Below, piece by piece: positions 45,092-54,822 of a DNA stretch of 64,000 bases. The position numbers were made by a program, and so were the translations under genes. The DNA lies in assembly GCF_000214135.1 (NCBI RefSeq), contig NZ_AFIE01000006.1, positions 1 through 64,000 of the forward strand, given 5' to 3'. This DNA comes from Acinetobacter sp. P8-3-8 (GTDB lineage Bacteria; Pseudomonadota; Gammaproteobacteria; Pseudomonadales; Moraxellaceae). How positions within the stretch are numbered: the first letter of the stretch is position 1; each line of letters opens with the position of its first letter. The notes below the pieces were generated by a model. That model was given only the letters and a program-made list of their open reading frames with translations, ran no database searches and was not told the DNA's origin.

Positions 45092-45112
45092 AATTGTTAT
45101 ATTATAACATTT
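45092..45112. promoter_or_regulatory. Zur box upstream of znuD
   Basis: TGTTATA-T-TATAACA (45095-45109) is a perfect 7-1-7 palindrome, extended to AAATGTTATAATATAACAATT on the minus strand. It matches the gammaproteobacterial Zur consensus (GAAATGTTATANTATAACATTTC-type) and sits about 35-50 bases before the znuD start. Zinc-bound Zur should repress the gene. Confidence 0.85.
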
Positions 45113-45192
45113 CATCAATTTTGCAATAGCATCACTCCTTTTGTTTTTTGTGTTGCTTTAAGATCAAGTTCCTCAGCTATGTTAAAATTGAT

Positions 45193-45259
45193 CTCTGTGA
45201 TTCTCGTTATTTAAATATTCTGAAAATATCGAGAATTAAAATTAAGATCGATCACAGAG
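45193..45259. promoter_or_regulatory. Nested inverted repeats in the leader of the O-antigen-ligase-like gene
   Basis: CTCTGTGA (45193-45200) pairs with TCACAGAG (45252-45259), and inside them TTCTCG (45201-45206) pairs with CGAGAA (45230-45235). The dyad ends nine bases before the next ATG. It may be a leader-RNA hairpin or a paired binding site. Confidence 0.4.
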
Positions 45260-45268
45260 TTCCATGGT

Positions 45269-46540
45269 ATGCCACCGCTTCAAAAAGATATTTCAAAACC
45301 GATCATTTTCTATGGATTGCTGTTTTTTTATTTTAATTTTTTTATTAACTTAATCACTGACGATCGTGCAAGTTGGTCATTGGTTTATATTCCTTTGGCT
45401 TTATTCATCTTATATTTATTTAAAAATAGAACACTCTATATTCACCCGCTCATCTTGATTATTGGTTTTTCTTCTGCGCTCTGCATCAGCCTAAATGAAT
45501 ATATTTTCCATGCCAATCAAGCTTCGACAGACCTTGAATTTAACAAGCAAGCAGATAAATATCTTTCTCAATTTTTGTATATCATCCCGCTGATTTTTCT
45601 CGGAACTTTATTCAAATTTTCAAACTTTACATCTGAAACATTTAAAAAAATAATCTTCATAACGATCGTTTTTTCAATCATTTTTAATAGTTATTTAAAT
45701 ATTCAATTTGGTTTTGATCGAGGTTTATTAATTTCAGAATTTAAGTCGATCATACTCTATGATTATTGCGTAATCGCCCTAAGTCTAATCGGATTGGTGT
45801 TTAGCTTCAGACTCAAAGGAAAATTCGCTTTTTTATTTATCAGTTTATGTCTGGTCAATATCACACTCATCGTATTGCACGGAAGTCGTGGCGCTTGGCT
45901 AGGTATTCCTATTGCACTGCTGATGATCTCACTTTATTTTTATAAAACGCATTTAAAACAAGTACTTTATATGCTATCCGCATCGCTTGTACTCAGCGTA
46001 GGTATCTGCTTGATGCCTCATTCTCCGATAATCGAGCGAATTGACTTGCTAAAAAGTGATGCTTCTTTAATGGAGCAGAATAATTATGATACCAGTGTCG
46101 GTACACGATTTGCACTATGGCATTTCGCAATTGAACAATTTCAACAATCGCCCTATGTTGGACAGGGTTTTATCAATTTTAAAAATAAAATCTGTACACC
46201 TAATGCGGAAAATGAAGTTCCAAATTGCCAACCACATGCACACAATATTGTATTTCAAGAGCTCGCTGCACATGGTTTGTTAGGGTTTTTGAATATCTTA
46301 ATATTGGCATTCGCGACACTTTATTATTTTACAAAAAATATGATTCAGAAAAACAATCCATCAACGCAACTTCTCGCATTTTCAGGTTTAATCAGTAGCG
46401 TCTATCTCATCATTTGTAGTATGAGTGATTACTTATTGTTTTATTCTTTCCCAACCATGTTTCTTTTCTTAATCACATTAAGCTTAATGAACATTATTTA
46501 TATTGAAAATATAAACACCACTCACAACAATGGCGTTTGA
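45269..46540 (+). CDS. O-antigen ligase-family protein (WaaL/Wzy_C)
   Basis: A 423-residue polytopic membrane protein with about 11-12 helices. It has the Wzy_C motifs HGSRGAWLGIP, TSVGTRFALW and HAHNIVFQELAAHGLLG in the large periplasmic loop (about residues 285-345), which carries the catalytic His/Arg. Such proteins join glycans to lipid A core or to protein (O-glycosylation). It overlaps the next frame slightly in the upstream direction of the OC region. Substrate is not known. Confidence 0.82.
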   Translation: MPPLQKDISKPIIFYGLLFFYFNFFINLITDDRASWSLVYIPLALFILYLFKNRTLYIHPLILIIGFSSALCISLNEYIFHANQASTDLEFNKQADKYLSQFLYIIPLIFLGTLFKFSNFTSETFKKIIFITIVFSIIFNSYLNIQFGFDRGLLISEFKSIILYDYCVIALSLIGLVFSFRLKGKFAFLFISLCLVNITLIVLHGSRGAWLGIPIALLMISLYFYKTHLKQVLYMLSASLVLSVGICLMPHSPIIERIDLLKSDASLMEQNNYDTSVGTRFALWHFAIEQFQQSPYVGQGFINFKNKICTPNAENEVPNCQPHAHNIVFQELAAHGLLGFLNILILAFATLYYFTKNMIQKNNPSTQLLAFSGLISSVYLIICSMSDYLLFYSFPTMFLFLITLSLMNIIYIENINTTHNNGV

Positions 46541-46571
46541 TTTTTATTTTTACTATTCAAAGAAACTGAGC

Positions 46572-47345
46572 ATGCCTTTTACCCTTTCTCATGCTGTACT
46601 TGCACCACCCATTGCTAAACTGACTGGTAATCGCTTACCGATTGCTGCTTTAGCGATTGGTACAATGACACCTGATCTTTATCGTTTATTGGTCGATACT
46701 GAAATTCTGTTAAATCATCAATGGAAAGGCATTATTTATCCTGATTTATTGGTGGGTTTACTCTTCTGTTTTCTTTGGTATTGCTTATACCGCCCGATGT
46801 TATTTAAATTTTTTAGCATTGCTAAACCTTTAAATATTCACTCATTTTCAACATTTTGTCAGTTTTTACTTTCAATGGTGATTGCCATTCTGATTGGTAC
46901 AGCAACACACATTATTTGGGATGGTTTAACTCATTTAGATTTCAGAACCTTTGCATTTCATGAGTTTTTGGCACAACCCGTAATCATTTTGAACCATGAA
47001 TATCCAATGCATAAGGTTCTGCAAATCGGCTGTTCTGCGCTTGCTTTGCCTTTTTTAATTTGGATGGCTGTACATTACTTTTTTAAATATAGGATAAAAC
47101 AAGATTTAAATACCTTAAATCACAAAGCATCATCATTTGCTTGGCTTTTATTCATCAGCACACTCTTTAGTGGTTGTATTTATTATGTTTATTTTGCACA
47201 ACAAACAGCTTTCTCAGCACAAGATACCGATCTATATCATTTGATTGGCTTTTCTATAAAAGCATTTACTCGTGGTGCGATCCTCTGTCTTACTTTAGGT
47301 TGCATCATCTTTGCCTTTTTGAATCATCGAAAATATTTCGATTAA
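46572..47345 (+). CDS. DUF4184 family membrane protein
   Basis: A 257-residue protein recognised from the N-terminus PFTLSHAVLAPPIAKLTGNR and ALAIGTMTPDLYRLLVD, and GTATHIIWDGLTH. These carry conserved His/Asp residues in membrane helices, a pattern shared with metal-dependent membrane hydrolases. Function unknown. I chose ATG 46572; the longer frame from 46530 overlaps the end of the ligase gene by 11 bases. Confidence 0.82.
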   Translation: MPFTLSHAVLAPPIAKLTGNRLPIAALAIGTMTPDLYRLLVDTEILLNHQWKGIIYPDLLVGLLFCFLWYCLYRPMLFKFFSIAKPLNIHSFSTFCQFLLSMVIAILIGTATHIIWDGLTHLDFRTFAFHEFLAQPVIILNHEYPMHKVLQIGCSALALPFLIWMAVHYFFKYRIKQDLNTLNHKASSFAWLLFISTLFSGCIYYVYFAQQTAFSAQDTDLYHLIGFSIKAFTRGAILCLTLGCIIFAFLNHRKYFD

Positions 47346-47535
47346 TAGCGTTATTGCCGATTTAATCACTCATTTTTGATGAGATTGAGCTTAAATTTAT
47401 TTGAGAATATGCTGCTTTTGGACTCAAGTCCTTGTGACTCATCGCTCAAAGAGGCATAATCTCACATTACATTTTTAGGCGATGCGCTGTTTACGTATTC
47501 GCTTCCTTAACCCATATAGTTGGATTTTTAACGCC

Positions 47536-49320
47536 ATGATGCGAACTCATTATTGCGGTTCTTTAACCGAAGCTCAAATTGACCAAACCGTAACCCTTTG
47601 TGGTTGGGTACACCGTCGTCGTGACCACGGTGGTGTGATTTTCCTTGATATGCGTGACCGTGATGGTCTCGTTCAAGTGGTTATCGACCCAGATACCCCA
47701 GAAGCATTTGCAACTGCGGACAAAGCACGTTCAGAATTTGTATTAAAAATCGTTGGTCGTGTACGTCGTCGCTATGAAGGTACTGAAAATGCCAATATGG
47801 TGAGCGGTCAAATCGAAGTTTTAGGTAAAGAAATTGAAGTTCTTGCTGCGTCTGAAACTCCACCATTCCCATTGAATGATGAAAATTCAAATATTTCTGA
47901 AGAAATCCGTTTGAAATATCGTTTCCTTGATATTCGTCGTCCAGAAATGTTAGATCGTTTACGTTTCCGTTCTAAACTCACCAACTTAATTCGTAACTAT
48001 TTCGAAGAAAATGGTTTCTTAGACGTTGAAACACCAATTTTGACACGTGCGACCCCAGAAGGTGCACGTGACTATTTAGTGCCAAGCCGTGTTTCAAATG
48101 GTAGTTTCTATGCACTTCCACAATCACCACAATTGTTCAAACAATTGCTCATGGTGGGTGGTATTGATCGTTATTACCAAATTGCTAAATGTTTCCGTGA
48201 TGAAGATTTACGTGCGGATCGTCAGCCTGAATTTACCCAAATCGACGTTGAAACATCGTTCATGAGTGACGATGACATTATGGATTTGATGGAAACTTTG
48301 ACAGTTAAAATGTTCAAAGAACTTCTAAACGTAAACTTCGATAAATTCCCACGTATGACCTATGCAGATGCAATGCGTGATTATGCATCGGATAAACCAG
48401 ACTTACGTATTCCTTTGAAATTGGTTGACGTCGCAGACATGATGCAAGACGTTGAATTCAAAGTATTCGCTGGTCCTGCTAAAGATCCTAAAGGCCGTAT
48501 TGTTGCACTTCGTGTACCGGGCGCTGGTTCACTTCCACGTAGCCAAATTGACGAATATACAAAATTCGTGGGTATTTACGGTGCAAAAGGCTTGGCTTAT
48601 ATCAAAGTCAACGAACTTGAAAAAGGTATTGAAGGTCTTCAATCTCCTATCGTTAAATTCATCGAGCCGATCGTGCTTGATTTGTTGAAACGTGTTGGTG
48701 CTGAGAATGGCGATATCGTGTTCTTTGGTGCAGATAAAGCGAAAATTGTGAATGATGCAATGGGTGCTTTACGTATCAAAGTTGGCCATGACATGAAGAT
48801 GGCAACTTGTGAGTGGGCGCCTCTTTGGGTTGTTGACTTCCCAATGTTTGAAGAAACTGATGATGGCAAATGGACATCTGTTCACCACCCATTCACACTA
48901 CCAAAATCAAGTGTTGAAGAAGTGAAGAACAACCCAGGTGCTGCACTTTCAGTTGCTTATGACATGGTATTGAACGGTACTGAAATCGGTGGTGGTTCTT
49001 TACGTATCTTCAACTTAGAAATGCAAAAAGCAATTTTTGAAGCTTTAGGAATCAATGAAGAAGAAGCAGAAGAGAAATTTAGCTTCTTGTTAAATGCATT
49101 GAAATTCGGTGCACCTCCACACGGTGGTTTAGCATTCGGTCTTGACCGTTTAGTGATGTTGATGACAGGTTCATCTTCAATCCGTGATGTGATTGCATTC
49201 CCTAAAACCAAAACTGCTGAATGTCCATTGACTCAAGCACCTGCACCAGTTGAACCAAATCAATTGCGTGACTTAGGTATTCGTCTACGTGAAAAAGCAA
49301 AAGCTGAAGAAACTAAATAA
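47536..49320 (+). CDS. aspS: Aspartyl-tRNA synthetase
   Basis: A class II synthetase charging tRNA-Asp, and in bacteria without AsnRS also tRNA-Asn. It has the N-terminal OB anticodon domain (about 15-105, with [11 protein letters not shown]), the class II motifs [16 protein letters not shown] (motif 2) and [12 protein letters not shown] (motif 3), and the bacterial GAD insertion (about 290-420). It has 594 residues from ATG 47536 (ATG 47539 is next). The longer frame from 47482 is leader. It marks one end of the Acinetobacter outer-core locus. Confidence 0.97.
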   Translation: MMRTHYCGSLTEAQIDQTVTLCGWVHRRRDHGGVIFLDMRDRDGLVQVVIDPDTPEAFATADKARSEFVLKIVGRVRRRYEGTENANMVSGQIEVLGKEIEVLAASETPPFPLNDENSNISEEIRLKYRFLDIRRPEMLDRLRFRSKLTNLIRNYFEENGFLDVETPILTRATPEGARDYLVPSRVSNGSFYALPQSPQLFKQLLMVGGIDRYYQIAKCFRDEDLRADRQPEFTQIDVETSFMSDDDIMDLMETLTVKMFKELLNVNFDKFPRMTYADAMRDYASDKPDLRIPLKLVDVADMMQDVEFKVFAGPAKDPKGRIVALRVPGAGSLPRSQIDEYTKFVGIYGAKGLAYIKVNELEKGIEGLQSPIVKFIEPIVLDLLKRVGAENGDIVFFGADKAKIVNDAMGALRIKVGHDMKMATCEWAPLWVVDFPMFEETDDGKWTSVHHPFTLPKSSVEEVKNNPGAALSVAYDMVLNGTEIGGGSLRIFNLEMQKAIFEALGINEEEAEEKFSFLLNALKFGAPPHGGLAFGLDRLVMLMTGSSSIRDVIAFPKTKTAECPLTQAPAPVEPNQLRDLGIRLREKAKAEETK

Positions 49321-49338
49321 TTTTTAATGATTTAAGTC

Positions 49339-49363
49339 AAACCCTGCTCTGCGCAGGGTTTTT
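49339..49363 (+). terminator. Rho-independent terminator after aspS
   Basis: AACCCTG pairs with CAGGGTT around a short loop, followed by a T-rich tail. Confidence 0.85.
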
Positions 49364-49438
49364 CTCTTTTTATACATGAATTGAGATAATTCCTCATCAA
49401 TGGCATAATATTCAAGTTAATTTATAAGGTGAAAACCG

Positions 49439-49657
49439 ATGGCTATGCGTCCTGCTGTTCTTCGTCATACAATTATTATCATTGTATTTTCAGTGGTCCA
49501 ATGGGGATTTATGCGCTATATCTTAAGCCATCAACTTTTTAATTTGGATACTTATCAACGTATTGTCTATTTCAGTACGAGTAGTTTTATCGCTGGGTTT
49601 TGTATCATTTCAGCACTGATTTACATGGTCTTAAAAGGTAATGCAGATCGAGATTAA
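49439..49657 (+). CDS. Small two-helix membrane protein
   Basis: A 72-residue protein with two hydrophobic helices (about 10-29 and 45-64) and charged ends (MAMRPAVLRH; LKGNADRD). An AAGGTGAAAA site precedes the ATG. It is only 14 bases ahead of the LpxL-family acyltransferase gene, so the two are likely co-transcribed. No family is recognised. Confidence 0.7.
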   Translation: MAMRPAVLRHTIIIIVFSVVQWGFMRYILSHQLFNLDTYQRIVYFSTSSFIAGFCIISALIYMVLKGNADRD

Positions 49658-49671
49658 GCCTAAATAAACCT

Positions 49672-50535
49672 ATGTATTCCTTACTTAAAAATTTTTCGCG
49701 TTTGCCTTTAAGGGTCATCCAGACTCTTGCAAGCGCTATTGGTACGTTATTATATATCAGTAATTCTTCTGCAAAACGTACGACTGAACTGAATATAAAA
49801 GCAGTTTATCCCAAACTTGATGATCATCAACAACAGCAGTTAATTAAATCAAGTTTAAAAAGTCAAAGTATGACTTATGCAGAATCGATCAAAATTTGGG
49901 GTTCATCTCCTGATTTTGCACTGGCACAAATCAAAGAGGTTCATCACCCAGAGATTTTTCTGAATGCCTTAAAGAATCCCAATGGTACTTTAGGCGTTGT
50001 TCCTCATTTTGGAACTTGGGAACTGATGAATGCATGGGTGAATCAACATACTAACCCTGTGATTATGTATAAACCAAGTAAAAATAAAGATTTAGATCGT
50101 TTCATGCTGGAATCACGACAACAGTTGAATGCAACACTTGTACCTACAGATGATTCAGGTGTGCGGGCTTTGTTTAAACATTTAAAACAAGGAGGCTTCT
50201 CAGCCATTCTGCCTGATCATAATCCTAAAGCGTCTGGCGGAATTTATTCACCCTTTTTTGGATTGAATGCATTTTCATCAACCTTACTTTCTAAACTTGC
50301 TGCAAAGACACAATGTTCTGTTGTAGGATTAACATGTATTCGTCGCCCAGACTTATCTGGTTTTGATCTGCATTTCACCGAGTTATCTGCAGATATTAAT
50401 TCCAAAGATTTGCAACTTTCTGTCGATACCTTAAATAAAGAAATGGAACGAATGATTGATGTCGCCCCAGAACAATACCTATGGGCATATAAACGATTTC
50501 GGAAATTGGAAGGTGGGAAGAATTTGTATAAATAA
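49672..50535 (+). CDS. LpxL/LpxM-family lipid A acyltransferase
   Basis: An inner-membrane-associated late acyltransferase of lipid A synthesis, 287 residues. The H-x4-E catalytic motif is HFGTWE (His near residue 112). Other family stretches are SKNKDLDRFMLESR, LKQGGFSAILPDHNP and FFGLNAFSSTLLSKLA, and the C-terminus has YLWAYKRFRKL. It transfers a secondary acyl chain to lipid A. Position inside the OC locus fits lipooligosaccharide assembly. Which of LpxL or LpxM it is cannot be told here. Confidence 0.88.
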   Translation: MYSLLKNFSRLPLRVIQTLASAIGTLLYISNSSAKRTTELNIKAVYPKLDDHQQQQLIKSSLKSQSMTYAESIKIWGSSPDFALAQIKEVHHPEIFLNALKNPNGTLGVVPHFGTWELMNAWVNQHTNPVIMYKPSKNKDLDRFMLESRQQLNATLVPTDDSGVRALFKHLKQGGFSAILPDHNPKASGGIYSPFFGLNAFSSTLLSKLAAKTQCSVVGLTCIRRPDLSGFDLHFTELSADINSKDLQLSVDTLNKEMERMIDVAPEQYLWAYKRFRKLEGGKNLYK

Positions 50536-50678
50536 TACAAAACTGAAGATAAAACTAATTGCCTTCTTACTACATTTATATATGCTTCTATAAAATTTTG
50601 AGTGACATTCGCCTAACATCTAGGATTGATAACACTACTTCTTTAAACTATATTTCTTTTAAATTCAGGGGTTAACGT

Positions 50679-51752
50679 TTGGATAAAATCAAAATTGTGT
50701 TAGCAATGCCAAGTCATAGTAACTTCGCCACACCGATTCAAAAGAATCTCAAGTATCATAATTTCGATATTGAGTTTATAGATAGCTCTCCTGAACATTT
50801 AAAACGGATAAAACTTCCTTTATTTCATTCAATTTATCATTACTTTCGTCAATTTTTTTTCGCAGATTCCACTTATAAAGCTAAATTAAAAAGAAATTTA
50901 AAAAATGAGATCATAAACCATAGAATTCAAAAAGCTATCATTAATAATCAATCAGATTATACTTTAGTGATTCGCCCTGATTTATTTTCTCTAGAACATT
51001 TAAATTTACTGAAAACAAAAAGTAATCACAACTTTATTGGCTATCAATGGAATGGTTTAGGCCGCTTTCCAGATACCTTGTTGTCCATTAATAAATTTAA
51101 TCGTTTTTTTGTTTTTGATAATATGGATTTATCAAATTCTGAATATAGAAAATACAACTTAATAGGTACAACAAATTTCTATTTCGATATGTATCATCCA
51201 CAACCTATTGCACATCAAGGAACAATTGCTTATTTCGTAGGATTACATTTTGATGAACGATCTAAATCGTTAGATTGTTGTGCAAAAGCATTAATTAAAC
51301 ATGGAATTCAATTGGATTTTAATATCCGAGCACTCAAGAATATTAAAAAAGCGCATGCTCAATATAAAACCACAGAAATTAAATTTCTCAAAAGAAATAT
51401 TGAATTTGATGAAAATATAACTCGTATTAATCAGGCGGACATATTAGTCGATGTGGTTAATCCAGTACATCATGGTTTATCTTTTCGTACATTCGAAGCT
51501 TTATACTATGGGAAAAAACTAATTACTAACAATAGTGCAGTTCAATATTACGACTTTTACCATCCAAATAATATTCTTATATGGGATGGTCAAGATCTTT
51601 CAAATATTTCTACTTTTTTAACTAGCCCATATGTGCCAATAGATAAAAAAATTGTAGAAAAATATAGTTTTGGTAATTGGATCAAAAATATATTAGATCT
51701 CCCCCCTTATCAAACGATTGAATTACCAGATATTAATTCAATTAACACCTAG
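50679..51752 (+). CDS. Putative LOS core glycosyltransferase (GT-B type)
   Basis: A 357-residue protein starting at TTG, with AGGGG seven bases upstream. It looks like a GT-B glycosyltransferase: the C-terminal half contains ADILVDVVNPVHHGLSFRTF and EALYYGKKLITNN, like the donor-binding Glu loop of that fold. The N-terminal half is poorly conserved and rich in Phe, Tyr and His. Codon use is more AT-rich than in the aspS region. The donor and acceptor sugars are unknown; context points to outer-core LOS. Confidence 0.65.
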   Translation: MDKIKIVLAMPSHSNFATPIQKNLKYHNFDIEFIDSSPEHLKRIKLPLFHSIYHYFRQFFFADSTYKAKLKRNLKNEIINHRIQKAIINNQSDYTLVIRPDLFSLEHLNLLKTKSNHNFIGYQWNGLGRFPDTLLSINKFNRFFVFDNMDLSNSEYRKYNLIGTTNFYFDMYHPQPIAHQGTIAYFVGLHFDERSKSLDCCAKALIKHGIQLDFNIRALKNIKKAHAQYKTTEIKFLKRNIEFDENITRINQADILVDVVNPVHHGLSFRTFEALYYGKKLITNNSAVQYYDFYHPNNILIWDGQDLSNISTFLTSPYVPIDKKIVEKYSFGNWIKNILDLPPYQTIELPDINSINT

Positions 51753-51868
51753 ATTAGCAAAAAATTGAGTAACAATCCTTGAAGACAAAAAGTTCAAAAC
51801 GATTTTTATTGTTGATAAGAATTGATAAGATATGAGTATTGAACATCCATTGTTGCCGGTGAATCTAT

Positions 51869-52774
51869 ATGACACATGATACCATTAAAATTTTTGTAGG
51901 TTGCGATCCGAATAACTGCGACCTTGAACAAATGATGGTTCTGGACTATAGCATCAGAAAAAATACTCAACATCCTGTAGAAATTACATGGATGCAGTTA
52001 AGTCATGATCAAAATAGCCCTTGGTACTCTGATCAAATCAAACACACTGGTTGGTGTACAGAAAAATGGGCAACACCTTTTTCAGGCTTTCGCTGGGCTA
52101 TTCCTGAACTATGTAATTTTCAAGGTCGTGCAATTTATATGGATGCAGATGTTATTGTTTTAACTGATATCGCAGAATTATGGAATACTGCTTTTGATCA
52201 AAATACAATGGTCATCGCAAAGGGTGGAAAAAGTACGGCTCGTTTATGTACTTGCATATGGAACTGTGCAGTTGCTGAAAATTATTTACCCAAATTACAG
52301 CAATTAAAACAAGACCCTAATGCTCATAAAAAATTAATGAAACTGATTAAAGAACAATCAAATTTGGTACAAAATTATACAGATAACTATAATTGTATTG
52401 ATGGTGAAGAACTTCCTATAAATGAGATTAAAATCCTTCATTATTCAGATATGGGGACTCAATTTAGTCATAAGTATTCTATACCAAGGCTTAAATTGGA
52501 TGGCCAGAAACATTGGTTCGATGGTGAAATAATGCTTCATCCTCGACCAGATTTGACAGCACTTTTTGACCAATATTACCAAGAAGCAATCGCCGCTGGA
52601 TATAAGTTGAAAGATTACAAAATTTCTGCTTATGGCGATTTCTTAAAAGCAACCCAGATTAATTATCATGGAAATAAAATCACTCGCCCCGATAGTCAAG
52701 ATAATTGGTTTAACCGAACGATTGGTAAAATAAAATCAAAAATTAAAGGCAATAAGTTTTCCTTAGATGATTAG
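51869..52774 (+). CDS. GT8-like glycosyltransferase of the outer core
   Basis: A 301-residue GT-A enzyme. The metal-binding DxD motif appears in RAIYMDADVIVLTDIAEL (about residues 89-105). The surrounding IKIFVGCDPNN start, the Cys-rich centre ARLCTCIWNCAV and the His-rich C-terminus are compatible with family 8-type transferases. It acts on the cytoplasmic face. It follows the previous gene by 116 bases. Specificity is unknown. Confidence 0.72.
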   Translation: MTHDTIKIFVGCDPNNCDLEQMMVLDYSIRKNTQHPVEITWMQLSHDQNSPWYSDQIKHTGWCTEKWATPFSGFRWAIPELCNFQGRAIYMDADVIVLTDIAELWNTAFDQNTMVIAKGGKSTARLCTCIWNCAVAENYLPKLQQLKQDPNAHKKLMKLIKEQSNLVQNYTDNYNCIDGEELPINEIKILHYSDMGTQFSHKYSIPRLKLDGQKHWFDGEIMLHPRPDLTALFDQYYQEAIAAGYKLKDYKISAYGDFLKATQINYHGNKITRPDSQDNWFNRTIGKIKSKIKGNKFSLDD

Positions 52775-52897
52775 TTATTCAACGTCATCCCTCTAACTAT
52801 AAATTTTTATTAAGTTAATGTTACCTATTAATATAGAATTAGATACATTAACTTAATTCATTAATGGCAATTAAACTATTTTAAATAGGTATGTTTC

Positions 52898-53796
52898 ATG
52901 AGTAATTTTTTTACAGATACGCTATTAAGAAACATATTTAAATATTTATACAAAATATCCCATCATAAATCATTTAACCATAATCGTAGATATTGGCCAT
53001 ACTTTAAAGTTATAAGAGATCAAAATGGTTACTTAAATCAAGTATTTTATAAAAATAAAAAATTGCAGACAATACAACACAATATAAATCTGATAATGAT
53101 ACCTGCATTATTGTTGCAACTGGACCATCTGTTAAAACTCTAGATTCCGCATTATTCCAAAAGAATGAATATGACTATATCGGACTTAATGGAGCAATAA
53201 GTTTAAAAAACACTCCTTTCAAATATTATATAATTATTGATCATAATTTTATTGAAAATAAATTTGACCTTGTATTAATAATTATTAATAATCCTCAGTG
53301 TACATTTTTTACAACAGCACGATGTTTAGAACTTATTTTGAGACAATATGATGCTAATCAAATCCAATGTACTTTAAAAATTATAGAAATTATTACAGAA
53401 AATAAAATTGAGCACTTCATGGGTATTAAAACAACACTAACTGAACACCTTCCTCATGCATACGTAGAAAATGATATTGGTTTTTCAACAAAAATTTTTG
53501 ATGCTATTTATGATTATTATACTGTCGCATATGTTGCTTTACAAATTGCTTATGCTTTAAATTATAAACACATTCTTATTGCTGGATTAGATATGAACAA
53601 TTTTAATCAGCCACGATTTTATGAATCGAGTGAAAACAAACAGCCTACTCGGCTTGAACAAGACTTTGTAAAAATTTCAAATGCCTTTCATACCGCTGCA
53701 ACTTTTTTGGACAAACAACATGTTCAGGTCATTAACCTTTCTGCGCAAAGTGCTGTTCAAGCTTTCATAAAACTAGATAGTCAGAATTTTATTTAA
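52898..53796 (+). pseudogene. Broken glycan-biosynthesis gene (GT42/DUF115-like), frameshift at an A-run
   Basis: Two open frames (52898-53143 and 53059-53796) together encode a protein of about 299 residues. The first frame ends in nonsense after YKNKK; the second is open from 53059 and continues DTCIIVATGPSVKTLD. The shift falls at a run of six A (53057-53062); one more A would join them. ATGPSVKTLD and ALNYKHILIAGLDMNNF resemble the nucleotide-sugar sites of GT42 sialyltransferases and DUF115 proteins. It may be a pseudogene, a phase-variable gene, or an assembly error. Confidence 0.65.
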
Positions 53797-53800
53797 AATA

Positions 53801-54712
53801 TTAGAAATCTATAAAGGACCCTTTAAAATACATACCTTTATTATAATATCGGCATAAATAGTTACGCTCTTTACCGGCAAGCTTTATCAATTTAGGATAT
53901 TCATCCGCAGGATAATTAATAGCCATATCAATCAAAAATTTTTCTTTCACCCAACGATTTTTCACTTGATAATAGAAAGCATTTTCATCACAATCAATTA
54001 AAGTAATACTTGGGAAAGAACGTCTTAGTACTTTTTGACATGCAACATAAGCAACTAAATACTCCAAGTTACCAATTCTTTGAAAAATATCTTTTGTATT
54101 AGACTCTGTAACTTTTATATTTTGTATATAATTTTTTGGACTCTGCTGAATCGCTAGATATAACTCATCAAACCAATATTTAAAGAAAATATTATGCTTA
54201 ATACTAGCCAACAGCCAGTTTTCTAAAACTGGATAATTTAGATTTGTAGTATTTTTCTTCCGATAATAAGAAAAACTTTCTGTTTTATTCTTTTTCATAA
54301 GCTCAGGAATCCAATCTAAGCTTTCATACACAATAATACTGGCATCTAACCAAATACCACCGTGATGATATAAAAGATCAAACCTTAATAAATCTGCTTT
54401 TTGCTGAGGTGTTGCATCTACCAATTGTGAAAAATCAATTTGACTATATTGCCTTACATTTTCGGGACTTAATACATAAACTTCATAATTTGGATTTTTA
54501 TTACGAATATTATCGACACATTTTTCAACAAATTCAGGAAAATGACCTTCCCAATATAGCCAAATTTTCTTTGGCAATTCAATATTTTTTTGTACTGGAT
54601 TAAAAATCAACAGACCAGCATAATTATCAATTTTATTGTTTTTATATCGAACTTTATAATAATACATCATATTAAATTTAGCCCAATAATATAATTTCTT
54701 AAAAAACTTCAT
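53801..54712 (-). CDS. Capsular polysaccharide synthesis-type glycosyltransferase
   Basis: A 303-residue protein of the capsule-synthesis GT32-like family. The motif ADLLRFDLLYHHGGIWLDAS (about residues 87-106) holds the DxD-type acidic residues and a typical PKKIWLYWEG N-terminus. It is the last gene of a four-gene reverse operon and converges, four bases apart, with the broken forward gene. Donor and linkage unknown. Confidence 0.78.
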   Translation of the reverse strand: MKFFKKLYYWAKFNMMYYYKVRYKNNKIDNYAGLLIFNPVQKNIELPKKIWLYWEGHFPEFVEKCVDNIRNKNPNYEVYVLSPENVRQYSQIDFSQLVDATPQQKADLLRFDLLYHHGGIWLDASIIVYESLDWIPELMKKNKTESFSYYRKKNTTNLNYPVLENWLLASIKHNIFFKYWFDELYLAIQQSPKNYIQNIKVTESNTKDIFQRIGNLEYLVAYVACQKVLRRSFPSITLIDCDENAFYYQVKNRWVKEKFLIDMAINYPADEYPKLIKLAGKERNYLCRYYNKGMYFKGSFIDF

Positions 54713-54822
54713 ATCAACAACCTACTTTTTAAATCAAAATTAATTAGCTAAAATAGCCAAATAGAATATTCACAATAGGCTTTACTAAATAACCTTCGCT
54801 TTTAAATAAAAATATATTATTT

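Noticed and set aside
47482-47535. Longer aspS start at 47482
   Set aside because: AspRS proteins of this genus begin MMRTHYCG; the upstream 18 codons are leader.
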